Made by a program: the position numbers and the translations under genes. From Paenimyroides tangerinum (GTDB lineage Bacteria; Bacteroidota; Bacteroidia; Flavobacteriales; Flavobacteriaceae), in the NCBI RefSeq assembly GCF_003865405.1, contig NZ_RQVQ01000002.1, forward strand, positions 1 to 64,000: DNA of 64,000 bases, written 5' to 3'. The notes below the pieces were generated by a model. It did not search any database. It was given only the letters and a program-made list of their open reading frames with translations, and had not been told where the DNA came from. Position 1 is the first letter of the stretch. Each line of letters opens with the position of its first letter. Of the stretch, positions 55,029-64,000 are shown one piece after another.

Positions 55029-55666
55029 TATCCTTGAATTGGAATTGAAAAATCTGTTTGGTTATTAATGATTTGGTCTTGATATTTCAACGTCCAACCT
55101 AATGAATTCGTAACAACTAAAAACTTCGCTAATTCACTAATCAAACGGTTTTGAGCATTGGTTTGAATGTTGGAATTCTCAATCTTCTTTAAAAATTCGG
55201 CTTTGACTTTTTCAGAAATTTTATTGTAATCATCACCTTTAAAAGAATTAAACGTTGAATCTTCAATATTATAAACCTTTACATCAGGAAAAATTTTAAT
55301 TTCTTCTTTCGGAATCGAAGTGATTTTCACCGTTTTATTCACTTCATCAATCTGATATTCCAATTTTGATAAATCGTACATTACCTGAACATCGGCAGAA
55401 ACCAAAACCATAGCTTTTTTATCAAATGTAAATAAGTTCATTAAATACGACTTTTGGTCTTTGTAGTTGTAAATCTGAGAAAGCTTAGCTTCATTAACCA
55501 CCAATTTACTTACATTTTTAAGTTGTTCGGTTATAATTACAGAATCAGGTTGAATATTATTTTCTTTACTAAACGGCATTCCGATCCAATGATAAATCAT
55601 CGCTCCGAAAAACATTAAAATCAAGACAGCAGCAACTCGAAATACATTTTTCATTTTATCTTTCAT
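55028..55666 (-). CDS. DUF4230 membrane-anchored protein
   Basis: 212 residues. One N-terminal membrane span (VAAVLILMFFGAMIYHWIG), then DUF4230 features: LKNVSKLVVNEAKLSQIYNYKD, KAMVLVSADVQVMYDLSKLEYQID and KVYNIEDSTFNSFKGDDYN. The family lies in the envelope and has no known role. It follows the GSCFA gene by 1 bp, so the two are one operon. Confidence 0.88.
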   Translation of the reverse strand: MKDKMKNVFRVAAVLILMFFGAMIYHWIGMPFSKENNIQPDSVIITEQLKNVSKLVVNEAKLSQIYNYKDQKSYLMNLFTFDKKAMVLVSADVQVMYDLSKLEYQIDEVNKTVKITSIPKEEIKIFPDVKVYNIEDSTFNSFKGDDYNKISEKVKAEFLKKIENSNIQTNAQNRLISELAKFLVVTNSLGWTLKYQDQIINNQTDFSIPIQG

Positions 55667-55667
55667 C

Positions 55668-56618
55668 TTATCTAAAATTCATAAAGGGATATTGTTCTAA
55701 TAGCACATCCAATTTCTGAGCCAACTTTTCTAAAAATTGATTGTGATTTTCGGAATATGGATTAAACGGGCGATGCGCCAATCCTTTCTGAACTTCATCA
55801 ACCAATTTCATCGTTTTTTCACTTTCTTCTGAAATGCAATTTGCCATAAAACGTTCCCAAATATAATTGATTGCCATTTCATTAGGATGCAATAAATCGG
55901 CAGCATAAAAACGATAATCTCGTAATTCGTCCATCATAATTTCAAACGCTGGGAAATAATAATGCTGTTTATTTTCTTGCAAGAAACCTTGAAGCGCAGT
56001 GATTAAATGTGCTTTACTTTGCTGGTTTTCTACAAAACCATCCTTTATATGACGAACTGGAGAAATGGTAAATATGATTTTTAAATTCGGATTTATTTGA
56101 TTGGCAATTGCAACAACTCGCTTTATATTTTCTTGTAAATGATTTACCGATAAAATTTCTTTTGTAAACTCTTTCTGTGGAATTTTATGACAGTTTGCAA
56201 CCAATTGTTCCGAAGCTACATTTCTATAAACCCAAGAAGTTCCTAAAGTTAAAATCAAATGCGAAGCCGATTCTAAATCTGATCGAAAAGTTCTAATTTT
56301 TGAATTTAAATTGAATAAAACCTCATCTGCTTCCAATTCGTTCAAATCTGAATGCGCGTCGAAAGAACTCCAAATTTCGTTATACAAAAAAATATCAGCT
56401 TCAGTAAATAGATTATCTTCTAAAGCAAATTGAAATAGGTTTTCAATGGCTTGCGTATGAAACAAAATTCCAAACGGATTTACGGCATATTGAAACTGAA
56501 ATTGCTTGAATTTTTCTGCCATATTCACAGCAAAACAACTTCCGACAGAAACAATTTTTGATTCGTAAGAAATTTTTTCTTCTAAAGGTTTTATAGGAAT
56601 TTCAGTAAGAAACTTCAT
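55668..56618 (-). CDS. GSCFA domain protein
   Basis: 316 residues from ATG 56616-56618 (MKFLTEIPIKPLEEKISYESKI). The longer frame would start in or before the promoter box. SVGSCFAVNMAEKF contains the name-giving GSCFA, followed by VNPFGILFHT and ILTLGTSWVYRN. LHPNEMAINYIWERF carries a His near the end. This layout is like SGNH/GDSL hydrolases, to which GSCFA domains are thought to be related. Substrate unknown. Confidence 0.9.
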   Translation of the reverse strand: MKFLTEIPIKPLEEKISYESKIVSVGSCFAVNMAEKFKQFQFQYAVNPFGILFHTQAIENLFQFALEDNLFTEADIFLYNEIWSSFDAHSDLNELEADEVLFNLNSKIRTFRSDLESASHLILTLGTSWVYRNVASEQLVANCHKIPQKEFTKEILSVNHLQENIKRVVAIANQINPNLKIIFTISPVRHIKDGFVENQQSKAHLITALQGFLQENKQHYYFPAFEIMMDELRDYRFYAADLLHPNEMAINYIWERFMANCISEESEKTMKLVDEVQKGLAHRPFNPYSENHNQFLEKLAQKLDVLLEQYPFMNFR

Positions 56619-56634
56619 AAGTACTATTTTTTCA

Positions 56635-56642
56635 CAAAGATA
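56635..56642 (-). promoter_or_regulatory. -7 element of the GSCFA-DUF4230 operon
   Basis: TATCTTTG on the minus strand, 16 bp before the chosen ATG. It supports rejecting the upstream start for the GSCFA gene. Confidence 0.65.
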
Positions 56643-56745
56643 CAAAGTAAGTATATCAAAGCTTAAAAGTTAACTTATTTTAAAGATTTTTCTCATTTAA
56701 TAAAACAATAAAAATGATTAACTTGCATTATCAAAATTCTGTTTT

Positions 56746-58521
56746 ATGAAACATATTGAAAAATTGGCTGCCATTCGCCAATTAATGAAAAAAAATAACA
56801 TTGACGCCTATATTATTCCGTCGTCAGACCCGCATATTAGTGAATATTTGCCTGAACATTATCGTTGTATTGCTTGGACTTCTGGCTTTACAGGTTCTGC
56901 AGGAACGTTAGTTATCACACAAGATTTTGCTGGCTTATGGACAGACTCTCGTTACTTCGTTCAAGCAAATCAGCAATTAGCAGGTTCAGGTTTTGAATTG
57001 GTAAAATTAAAAGTACAACACGCTGCTGAATATGTTTCTTGGTTAGCTGAGAAATTTACAGCAGGAAGCACAATTGCATTCGATGGAAATTTAGCTTCGT
57101 TGTTAGTAGCAAATACCGTAAAACAAACCTTAGAACCACTTGGTTTAAATGTAAACGGACATATCGATTTATTAGGTCCTATTTGGGAAAATCGTCCAAG
57201 TTTACCAACAAACGCCGCTTATTTATTACCAATTGAAATTACAGGAAAATCTACTGCTGATAAATTAGCTGAAGTTCGTGCTGAATTAGAAAAAGCACAC
57301 GTTGCTTCGCATTTAATTTCATCTTTAGATGATATCGCTTGGTTATTTAATGTTCGCGGAACAGATGTAAATTGTAATCCGGTTGTTTTATCTTTTGCTT
57401 ATGTAACGCAAACAGAAGCGATTTTATTTATCGCAGATGGTAAATTAAACGAGCAATCAATAACAGAATTAAAAACTGCCGGAGTTGAAGTTAGATCATA
57501 TAACGAAGTTTACAATCTAATTGAAAAATTAGAAGTAAACAGTATTTTATTAGACCCAAAACGTACGTGTTTTGCGGTTTATGATTCTATTCCAAAAAAC
57601 ATAAAAATTACCGAAGCATTAAATCCTTCGAACTTATTAAAGGCGGTTAAAAACGAAGTCGAATTAGCTCACACACGCGAAGCTATGATTAACGATGGAG
57701 TTGCTTTAACGAAGTTTTTTAAATGGTTAGAAGAAAATGTAGCTTCTAATAAATTATCTGAAATTTCTATTGCCGAAAAATTACAAGGTTTCCGTGAAGA
57801 ACAATCTGGATTCAAAGATATTTCTTTTGATACCATTGCTGGATATAAAGACCATGGAGCACTTCCGCATTATAAAGCTGAACCTGAATTTGAATACCAA
57901 TTAGAACCAAAAGGATTATTATTAGTAGATTCTGGAGGACAGTATTTAACAGGAACAACAGATATCACACGCGTAGTTTCGTTAGGAGAAATGACTGCTG
58001 AAGAAAAAGAAGATTATACGTTGGTTTTAAAAGGAACGATTGACGGTTCGAGAGCCGTTTTCACAACAGGAACTCGCGGTTATCAAATCGATGCAATTAC
58101 ACGCCAACCTTTATTAGCTACGAAACGTAATTACGGACACGGAACGGGACACGGAGTTGGATTCTTTTTAAATGTACATGAAGGGCCGCATGTGTTTAAC
58201 GGAACTGCTACAGATATTCCAATTTTAGCAGGAATGATTACTTCTATTGAACCTGGTTTATATCGCGAAGGAAAGCACGGAATTCGTATTGAAAACTTAG
58301 TGGCTGCAAAAAATTTAGAAAGCAATCAATTTGGAGACTTTATGGATTTTGAAACTTTAACCGTTTGTTATATCGACACCGATTTAGTTGAAAAATCAAT
58401 CCTTCATCAGGAACATATTGATTGGTTAAACAATTATAACGAATGGGTTTTTGAAAAAATTGCTCCAAAATTAAATGAAGAAGAAAAAGCTTGGTTGCGT
58501 AATAAAACTAAAGCGATTTAA
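56746..58521 (+). CDS. Xaa-Pro aminopeptidase (M24B, aminopeptidase P)
   Basis: 591 residues. Two creatinase-like N-terminal domains (IPSSDPHISEYLPEHYRCIAWTSGFTGSAGTL; LISSLDDIAWLFNVRGTDVN) precede the M24 metal site: LLLVDSGGQYLTGTTDITR (Asp ligands), GHGTGHGVGFFLNVHEGP (His) and MITSIEPGLY (Glu). It removes N-terminal residues before proline from peptides and uses two metal ions. Cytoplasmic, three-domain form like eukaryotic aminopeptidase P1. A possible -7 variant (TAACTTG at 56718-56724) lies upstream. Confidence 0.96.
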   Translation: MKHIEKLAAIRQLMKKNNIDAYIIPSSDPHISEYLPEHYRCIAWTSGFTGSAGTLVITQDFAGLWTDSRYFVQANQQLAGSGFELVKLKVQHAAEYVSWLAEKFTAGSTIAFDGNLASLLVANTVKQTLEPLGLNVNGHIDLLGPIWENRPSLPTNAAYLLPIEITGKSTADKLAEVRAELEKAHVASHLISSLDDIAWLFNVRGTDVNCNPVVLSFAYVTQTEAILFIADGKLNEQSITELKTAGVEVRSYNEVYNLIEKLEVNSILLDPKRTCFAVYDSIPKNIKITEALNPSNLLKAVKNEVELAHTREAMINDGVALTKFFKWLEENVASNKLSEISIAEKLQGFREEQSGFKDISFDTIAGYKDHGALPHYKAEPEFEYQLEPKGLLLVDSGGQYLTGTTDITRVVSLGEMTAEEKEDYTLVLKGTIDGSRAVFTTGTRGYQIDAITRQPLLATKRNYGHGTGHGVGFFLNVHEGPHVFNGTATDIPILAGMITSIEPGLYREGKHGIRIENLVAAKNLESNQFGDFMDFETLTVCYIDTDLVEKSILHQEHIDWLNNYNEWVFEKIAPKLNEEEKAWLRNKTKAI

Positions 58522-58567
58522 TATAACTAAAATATAATTTTAATAAAAATTTAGAATTTTTTTTACA

Positions 58568-58604
58568 AAAAAAGCCTCATAGACAATGTTTATGAGGCTT
58601 TTTT
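58568..58604 (+). terminator. terminator of the aminopeptidase P gene
   Basis: A 14-bp stem, AAAAAAGCCTCATA/TATGAGGCTTTTTT, with a 9-nt loop and T-rich tail. It marks a clear boundary before the AT-rich gene set that follows. Confidence 0.92.
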
Positions 58605-58711
58605 ATTTCTTCAAATGAATGATTTTCATAAAAAGACGCAAAGACAGATTTTTTATTCAATATAATGATTTACAATATCTTATGAATATTTTTTTTATCT
58701 TTAATAAAAAA

Positions 58712-59701
58712 ATGCAAGAAATAAATCTCTCTAAAAAAGAAATTCAATCTCGGTTAAATAATTTGCGAATTCAACCTCAAAATTTAGAAGCTCGTAATTA
58801 CGGAGTTTCTATAAAATATTTTGAAACCAAGAATGACAAATGGAATAAACGTATTGATTATTCCGTTAGAGTTGAATTAAATATTGATAAAAATAATGGT
58901 GTTGTATCATTTGAAAAAAAACATGTTATGATTAATCAACATGTGCCGGATTTAATAAATGAAATTTTCGCTAATAAGATATCAGAAGCACTTTATCCAA
59001 TTGAAGCAAACATGAATGAGAAAGGTTTAGGCGGGTCTTATATAGAAAACTATGAAGATGTTTTATTGCGTTGGAAGAATAAAAAGGAAGAAATTTTAAA
59101 AAAATATCAAAGTGAGGCTGTCACTCATTTTTTAGAAAAAACTTCCAAGATTTTCAATAACATCAATTTATTAAAGCAAAGTTTGCATAACGATTGGTTT
59201 TGGAATTTATTTTTTCATCCCAAATTATTGCATTATGGCGATAACCGAACTATTGAAAAAACTTTGTATTTGAGTATAGTTCCTTATCAATATCCATTTC
59301 GATTTACTGGCACACAGTATATTGAGAAGATACCAACAAATTATCATTCTTTTTTGGTTACATATAAAAGTGATGAAGTGGAAGCTCCTTCCTATTTCAG
59401 ACCTAAAAACATAACAGATAATCAAAAAGTTTATATGTGTTTGGATGTATTTTTTGATCTTGATTTATATCATCATTTTCCAATACATACACGAGCATAC
59501 TTAACTATTTACAGTAAAGATTTAAACAAGAAAAAAATACAAATACGAAGAATAGAATTTACAATGTACCAACAGAATACATCGATTTATGAAAATAAAA
59601 ATTTAAGCAATAAAAGCGCATTCATTACTGGAGGCATTGTTAGGCTACCTCCAAACGAATGGGGTTTTGATAATTTTGAGCGTGTTGCAAATGATTGGTA
59701 A
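58712..59701 (+). CDS. protein of unknown family upstream of a PAAR-like gene
   Basis: 329 residues from ATG 58712 (MQEINLSKKEIQSRLNNLRI). The frame opens 31 codons earlier, but that part is AT-rich leader with a -7-like TATCTTTA, so the shorter start is preferred. No signal peptide, no membrane span. Visible blocks: VSFEKKHVMINQHVPDLINE, EALYPIEANMNEKGLGGSYIEN, a Lys/Glu-rich helix about 140-190, and a beta-rich end (GGIVRLPPNEWGFDNFERV). I do not recognise the family. Its position 38 bp before a DUF4280 gene suggests an adaptor or chaperone for secretion cargo, an inference from context only. Confidence 0.7.
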   Translation: MQEINLSKKEIQSRLNNLRIQPQNLEARNYGVSIKYFETKNDKWNKRIDYSVRVELNIDKNNGVVSFEKKHVMINQHVPDLINEIFANKISEALYPIEANMNEKGLGGSYIENYEDVLLRWKNKKEEILKKYQSEAVTHFLEKTSKIFNNINLLKQSLHNDWFWNLFFHPKLLHYGDNRTIEKTLYLSIVPYQYPFRFTGTQYIEKIPTNYHSFLVTYKSDEVEAPSYFRPKNITDNQKVYMCLDVFFDLDLYHHFPIHTRAYLTIYSKDLNKKKIQIRRIEFTMYQQNTSIYENKNLSNKSAFITGGIVRLPPNEWGFDNFERVANDW

Positions 59702-59739
59702 TTAAGGGCATTAAAAAATTAATTATTAGAAAGAAAATT

Positions 59740-60228
59740 ATGGCGTTGAAAGAAAAATTAGTACAAGGAGCAATTTGTCAATGCAAATTTGGTTCGCTCA
59801 CAGATAAATTAAAGGTTTTAACACAAACCAAATATTATCTAAATGATCATGAAGGCAAAAGTAAACTAGCTGCAACACACAAAGATATTGGAGCAACTTT
59901 TGAAAACGGAACTTTTGGCCCTTGTCAAATGCAACCTACAACTTTTGGATACAAGCCTTGTCAATCTGTTATAACGGCTTGGAGTGGTTATTACGAAAAA
60001 GAAATGTACACTCCACCAGGTGGATATATACTTTTAGAAGACAGTAAAGCAACTTGTCCAATCGGTGGTACGGATTGCATCAGTGTAATTATGAGCGGAC
60101 AAATTGCAGAACCAAGCCAGAAAAATTTTGAAAGTGCCGATTCTGAATTACAAGCGCACATTAATCCTGTGCTTGAAATGAAAGAGTATTATTTATCTGA
60201 TCCTTATGAATTTTTAAATGTTGAGTAA
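59740..60228 (+). CDS. DUF4280 PAAR-like protein
   Basis: 162 residues from ATG 59740 (MALKEKLVQGAICQCKFG). DUF4280 is a PAAR-like family. The sequence shows the CQCKFG start, FGPCQMQP, FGYKPC, and GGYILLEDSKATCPIGG, with regularly spaced Cys and Gly for a metal-pinned beta cone. PAAR-type proteins cap the spike of contractile injection machines (T6SS and related) and carry effectors. The next ORF begins on the base after its stop codon, so the two are almost certainly one unit. No tube, sheath or baseplate genes are in the window. Confidence 0.88.
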   Translation: MALKEKLVQGAICQCKFGSLTDKLKVLTQTKYYLNDHEGKSKLAATHKDIGATFENGTFGPCQMQPTTFGYKPCQSVITAWSGYYEKEMYTPPGGYILLEDSKATCPIGGTDCISVIMSGQIAEPSQKNFESADSELQAHINPVLEMKEYYLSDPYEFLNVE

Positions 60229-63102
60229 ATGAGTATGATAGTAAATAAATGTGGACTAAAAATAAATGGAGTTCATGATAGATTTGTAGAAAAAGGAGAT
60301 GTCATTTATATTCCTAAAAATGTTACTCATGAATTTTATATTGAACCAAATTATACTTTTTTTGATCCAAATACAGAAAATTTATCAGATGTAGCAAATA
60401 ACACGAAATGGGCTTTCATAATAAGTTCGATTTATCAAGCAGAAATCGATAAATTTAAAAACAATGAGAAAATCACAGGATATACAAACGAAAATTGGGG
60501 ATCGTTTGAAAATACACAAAATGAAAATTTTCTAGATTTACTAGGTATTGGCTATAATTATAAAAGAGGAGAATTTATTAGGTTTACTTATCTAGATGAA
60601 TCGAGAAAGTTTAATTCTTGGAAAGGAGAAGATTTCATCGTTTTAAATATAAATGAAAAAGATATTTTAAACTCATTCTATTTTTATGTTGTTTTTTACA
60701 GCGAACCTTCAATTAATATCGCTTATTTTAAAATTCCTAAAGTAGAAGTTCAGAACACAACATTTAACCCTGAAACTAATCTAAAAGAAGATAAAATTAC
60801 CAAAGAAGATAAAAGTTTTTTTTATGGAGAAAGTGTTGAATTAGTAATAAAATTTCATCGATTTTGTAATTCCAAAATTGACCAGTATTCATTTTTAAAA
60901 AAATGTAATATTCAATTCTATTTAACTGATGGTGTAAATGGAGAATTAATTTCAGATACGATTTTTAAACATATCGATTTAATACATGTTGATTACAGTT
61001 CTAAATTTGAAAATCCAAATTCTGGATATCTTAATACAATCATTCGTTTAAATATTGATATTAATGAAAGTTGGAAAAAATATCACCCTGAAATAACTAA
61101 TAAAAAATATTCTATCCATATAGTTGCTTTAGAAATTAATTACTTTCATCAAAAAGAACACTCTGAATATAATATCAAAAAAGAAGATAAGGTTTTACTT
61201 GTCTCTAATATAGATAGTGATCATTTATCTACATATCACATAAGTAATTTCTTTTCTGTTAGAAAGTCGGCATTTGAAATATCGCTTTTTAATGAACACG
61301 AAAAGAAAAACATGATTCAATATATCGGAGATGTACCTTATACTAACAAACAAAACGAACCTTGTGCCTTTTCAATAATTACAGTAAGTGATGGGGAAAG
61401 AAAAGTCGAAATTTTTAATGAATATAAACTAGTTGATGAAAAAATAAAAGATTCAACTTCTCAATATTTTGATATAATTGCTGGCGAAAACAAAAAAAAG
61501 ATTACAGTTACAGCAAAATTTAAAGAGAATAATGATAGCGATTTGGACCCCATTCGTTTAGCTGACAAAAACTCATGCTTAAAAATTTTAAACGACAATA
61601 AAGAACACAAAACACATAAGGATGTTTTTAAGATGGAATACATTATTGGACAGTATATCAAAAAAAATGATCCTGATTTTTTCATCAAACTATATAAAGA
61701 TCAATTAAAGCCCATTGAAATAACTGATTCCGAAGACACGTACAAAAAGCAAAGAGATATTAAATCTTTAACTAATATTAACAACTTCGAAAAAGGAGAA
61801 ACGTATCCAGAAGATTCGGTTTTTGACAAGTATAAAAACCTAACAGTAGCTCAAATCCAAGGTTTAACTTCAAATGACTATAAAATAGACCCAACTACAG
61901 ATAGTATAACACTCGATTTGGGATATAAATATGATAAGTCTATTGCAGAGGGTACTCCATATCAAAATAAGTTGTTAGATAATTTTTGGCTTTTTAAATA
62001 TTTTTGGCTTTCAAATGATTTAGCGCAAATCTATTTCGTTCCCGTAACAACTTGTCGTTATCCAAATCAGTTAGCAAAAATAAAAATATATCCTGATATG
62101 GCTTGGGAAATAGCTTTCACATTTGCTTTAGAAAATCCATTAGCTTATACACATTCTAATTTACGGTCTGGAAATATCTTTAAAGAAGCGCAAGATAAAG
62201 CCCGTAAATCTGGGTATGATAGATATGCACTTAGTAAAGGAAGAGCAGTACCAGCAGAATTCTCACTATCAGTCCTTAATAAAAGAGACAAAAAATCAGA
62301 CGGCGAGTACAGTATAAAGGATGAATATGCTTTAGTTTTTAGTAAAAAAATCGCAGATTTTTTTGAGGTATTATCTGTAATAAAAAACTTAGCGGATAAC
62401 GTAAAAAATTCAGCGGGTGGAAAAGTAAAGAATGCAACTCCAGATTTACCTTTTAGTTTTGAAGTTATGTCTCCAAAATTAGGAGTTAAAGTTAGTTGGG
62501 AAGGTGAATTGATAGAGGATAATTATTCTACTACAGGTTTGTTAAGTTTTGTTGCTGACCCTCTTGTTGGTGCAGAACTTACAATTGACATGTTAGATGC
62601 AGTAAGTAATGTCCACCCAGTTGTAAAAGCACTCGAAAAAGGGCTAAGTATAGGTCTAGAAGCCTTAGGGGGTTATATGAAACTAGATGCCGTTTTTTAT
62701 GGTCAACTAAACATTACCATTGAAGCCTTAAAATTTAACACTAAAAAGGGAATCTCTACAAGTGAAAAGCCTGTCGTTATTGAAGGAAAAATGGGAGTAA
62801 AATTGGTATTTACTCTTAAAGTTAGTGGAGAGTTGAAGGCACCAATATTTGATTATCTATTAGATTTTGAAGCTGAAGCTAAGTTTGAAGGCAATGCCTA
62901 TTTTGGAGGAACAGCATTAATAAATGTAGACAAAAAAGGTATTTATGCTGATATTACGGGTAAGTTTTCAGGTCTTATTTTTTCAGCTGTTATAGAAATT
63001 AAAATTGGTAGATATATGCGTAAACATGAATTTGAAAGTGAGCCTATTTTTGAATCGGAAGAAATTCCTCTTGGGAAGAAATATTTAGTTTATAATAAAT
63101 AA
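60229..63102 (+). CDS. large protein of unknown family, candidate injected effector
   Basis: 957 residues. Starts directly after the DUF4280 stop codon (TAAATG). No signal peptide. Residues 1-60 are MSMIVNKCGLKINGVHDRF-type. The middle (about 60-590) is Lys/Asn/Asp-rich and beta-like. A conserved-looking block at about 590-660 contains FWLFKYFWLSNDLAQIYF and CRYPNQLAKIKIYPDMAWEIAF. The last 220 residues are Gly/Ala-rich amphipathic beta (LGVKVSWEGELIEDN, GYMKLDAVFYGQLNITIEAL, FSGLIFSAVIEIKIG), which might insert in a membrane. I do not recognise any catalytic motif. Its place between a PAAR-like protein and a lipoprotein suggests an effector or effector carrier. Confidence 0.8.
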   Translation: MSMIVNKCGLKINGVHDRFVEKGDVIYIPKNVTHEFYIEPNYTFFDPNTENLSDVANNTKWAFIISSIYQAEIDKFKNNEKITGYTNENWGSFENTQNENFLDLLGIGYNYKRGEFIRFTYLDESRKFNSWKGEDFIVLNINEKDILNSFYFYVVFYSEPSINIAYFKIPKVEVQNTTFNPETNLKEDKITKEDKSFFYGESVELVIKFHRFCNSKIDQYSFLKKCNIQFYLTDGVNGELISDTIFKHIDLIHVDYSSKFENPNSGYLNTIIRLNIDINESWKKYHPEITNKKYSIHIVALEINYFHQKEHSEYNIKKEDKVLLVSNIDSDHLSTYHISNFFSVRKSAFEISLFNEHEKKNMIQYIGDVPYTNKQNEPCAFSIITVSDGERKVEIFNEYKLVDEKIKDSTSQYFDIIAGENKKKITVTAKFKENNDSDLDPIRLADKNSCLKILNDNKEHKTHKDVFKMEYIIGQYIKKNDPDFFIKLYKDQLKPIEITDSEDTYKKQRDIKSLTNINNFEKGETYPEDSVFDKYKNLTVAQIQGLTSNDYKIDPTTDSITLDLGYKYDKSIAEGTPYQNKLLDNFWLFKYFWLSNDLAQIYFVPVTTCRYPNQLAKIKIYPDMAWEIAFTFALENPLAYTHSNLRSGNIFKEAQDKARKSGYDRYALSKGRAVPAEFSLSVLNKRDKKSDGEYSIKDEYALVFSKKIADFFEVLSVIKNLADNVKNSAGGKVKNATPDLPFSFEVMSPKLGVKVSWEGELIEDNYSTTGLLSFVADPLVGAELTIDMLDAVSNVHPVVKALEKGLSIGLEALGGYMKLDAVFYGQLNITIEALKFNTKKGISTSEKPVVIEGKMGVKLVFTLKVSGELKAPIFDYLLDFEAEAKFEGNAYFGGTALINVDKKGIYADITGKFSGLIFSAVIEIKIGRYMRKHEFESEPIFESEEIPLGKKYLVYNK

Positions 63103-63106
63103 TCAG

Positions 63107-64000
63107 ATGATAAATACCTCAAAAATGCTGTTGATAGCTATAGTGATGATGTCTTGTATGAATAAATCAGAAAACGAAAAAATGAATAATTTAATAAATA
63201 TAAAGGATGATAATATGAGCGATAATTATAAGAATAATAGACTAGGAACATATAAAATTGCAACATCCATAAATCGTTGCCAAGGAATTTTACTGATAGA
63301 TGATGTCCCATCATTCCAATTTTGGGGAGAAAAATCAAAATTTAGCACAACAACTTATGCACAAGCAAATCATATATTATTGTTTTCAGGCAAACATGAA
63401 ATTAAGCTACAATTATTCCCAAAACCATGGGAGAAAACTTTTGAAAAATATGCATTTGGTGGACTTGAGTTTTTCTATTATGATGATCTTACTTTCAATC
63501 AAGAATATTCATTATTTAAAATAACTACACCATCTGAAAAGGATAATAATATTGGCGGTCTTCCATATTACGAACTAAAAACAGAATTAGAAGTTGAGTT
63601 ACCTTTTGATATCATTGGATGGCGAAATTCAGTAAACTTAAAAGATGAAAACGAAAATGGTCATGACATTTCTAAAGAATTACACCAGAAAATTACAGAA
63701 ATAAGTAAAATAATTGCCAAAAGAGAAGTAAATCAATTTTCGAACCTTATTAAAGAACGTGAAGCTTTATTAGAAACAGCCTTTTATTTCACTAAAGATG
63801 AAGCCAATCAAGGTTTAAATGATTTTTTAGAATTAATTAAAGACACCAATTATGAATTAGTTCCATTGCCAGAAAATGCCAATCTACATTTTTATGGTTA
63901 TGGGAAATTGATTACGCTACTAACGCCAGAAAGAGAAGGAGTTATTACCTTAGTCAATAAAAATGACCCAAAAGATAAAATTGTTTTAGACTTCTATTTC
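63107..64000 (+). CDS. lipoprotein, cut by the window end; candidate immunity protein
   Basis: 298 residues visible, open to the last base. MINTSKMLLIAIVMMSC is a lipoprotein signal with Cys at 17, followed by an Asn/Lys/Asp-rich linker to about 45. The mature part shows ILLIDDVPSFQFWGEKSKFST, HEIKLQLFPKPWEKTFEK and a helical section about 190-245. It starts 4 bp after the 957-residue protein gene, so it is co-transcribed. A periplasm-facing lipoprotein directly downstream of a candidate effector is what immunity proteins of contractile systems often look like. Family unrecognised. Confidence 0.75.
   Translation, partial: MINTSKMLLIAIVMMSCMNKSENEKMNNLINIKDDNMSDNYKNNRLGTYKIATSINRCQGILLIDDVPSFQFWGEKSKFSTTTYAQANHILLFSGKHEIKLQLFPKPWEKTFEKYAFGGLEFFYYDDLTFNQEYSLFKITTPSEKDNNIGGLPYYELKTELEVELPFDIIGWRNSVNLKDENENGHDISKELHQKITEISKIIAKREVNQFSNLIKEREALLETAFYFTKDEANQGLNDFLELIKDTNYELVPLPENANLHFYGYGKLITLLTPEREGVITLVNKNDPKDKIVLDFYF

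Overview
The window is chromosomal DNA from a low-GC member of the Bacteroidota, almost certainly the family Flavobacteriaceae and probably close to Flavobacterium (inference from sequence features, no database search). The evidence is: two proteins with type IX secretion (T9SS) C-terminal sorting domains, a SusC/SusD pair, Porin_10, GSCFA, DUF3467 and DUF2851 proteins, lipoproteins with acidic residues after the lipobox Cys, a near-complete absence of Shine-Dalgarno sequences, and many promoters of the Bacteroidota type (TTTG about 17-23 nt upstream of TAnnTTTG).

Layout. Positions 1-1145 carry no convincing gene: two tandem consensus promoters point left off the window (they look like rRNA-operon promoters), followed by a repeat-rich stretch. 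Positions 1217-9187 encode a 2656-residue multidomain T9SS-secreted protein. Positions 9335-21157 are the core transcription/translation block read leftwards: secE, nusG, rplK, rplA, rplJ, rplL, rpoB, rpoC and a DUF3467 gene, with a tRNA-Trp gene just upstream of secE. Before it come tuf and a tRNA Thr-Tyr-Thr cluster (to 22733). Next, still on the minus strand, are hpf, xerC and rpsU (22823-24304). rpsU has the only strong Shine-Dalgarno found in the window. Positions 24556-28165 carry an acyl-CoA dehydrogenase, a helix-hairpin-helix protein, a PspC protein and a DUF2851 protein. Positions 28253-38412 hold a secreted PNGase F-like protein, cystathionine beta-synthase, a beta-barrel porin and a SusC/SusD nutrient importer. 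Positions 38562-40631 encode a T9SS-sorted subtilisin.

From 40734 to 58521 are mainly housekeeping genes: rnhB, lipB, a Pmp3-like peptide, lysS, two paralogous small secreted proteins, hemL with a cell-wall glucosaminidase and a PLP-dependent deaminase, urocanate hydratase, three lipoproteins, an aromatic amino acid hydroxylase, DUF4230 and GSCFA proteins and an M24 aminopeptidase. Gene ends are usually marked by clear intrinsic terminators.

From 58712 to the right edge the character changes. Four tightly spaced genes of very AT-rich composition encode a protein of unknown family, a PAAR-like DUF4280 spike-tip protein, a 957-residue protein of unknown family and a lipoprotein cut by the window end. 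This looks like a contractile-secretion (type VI or extracellular injection) cargo module with a possible effector and immunity lipoprotein, and it is the best candidate for an undescribed system. A second candidate is a structured interspersed element present in three copies (935-1127, 31516-31600, 48834-48937), whose terminal arms show a compensatory base change. Other notable signals are the rpsU Shine-Dalgarno, an attenuator-like hairpin between rplL and rpoB, and a four-unit 22-bp tandem repeat between two convergent genes.
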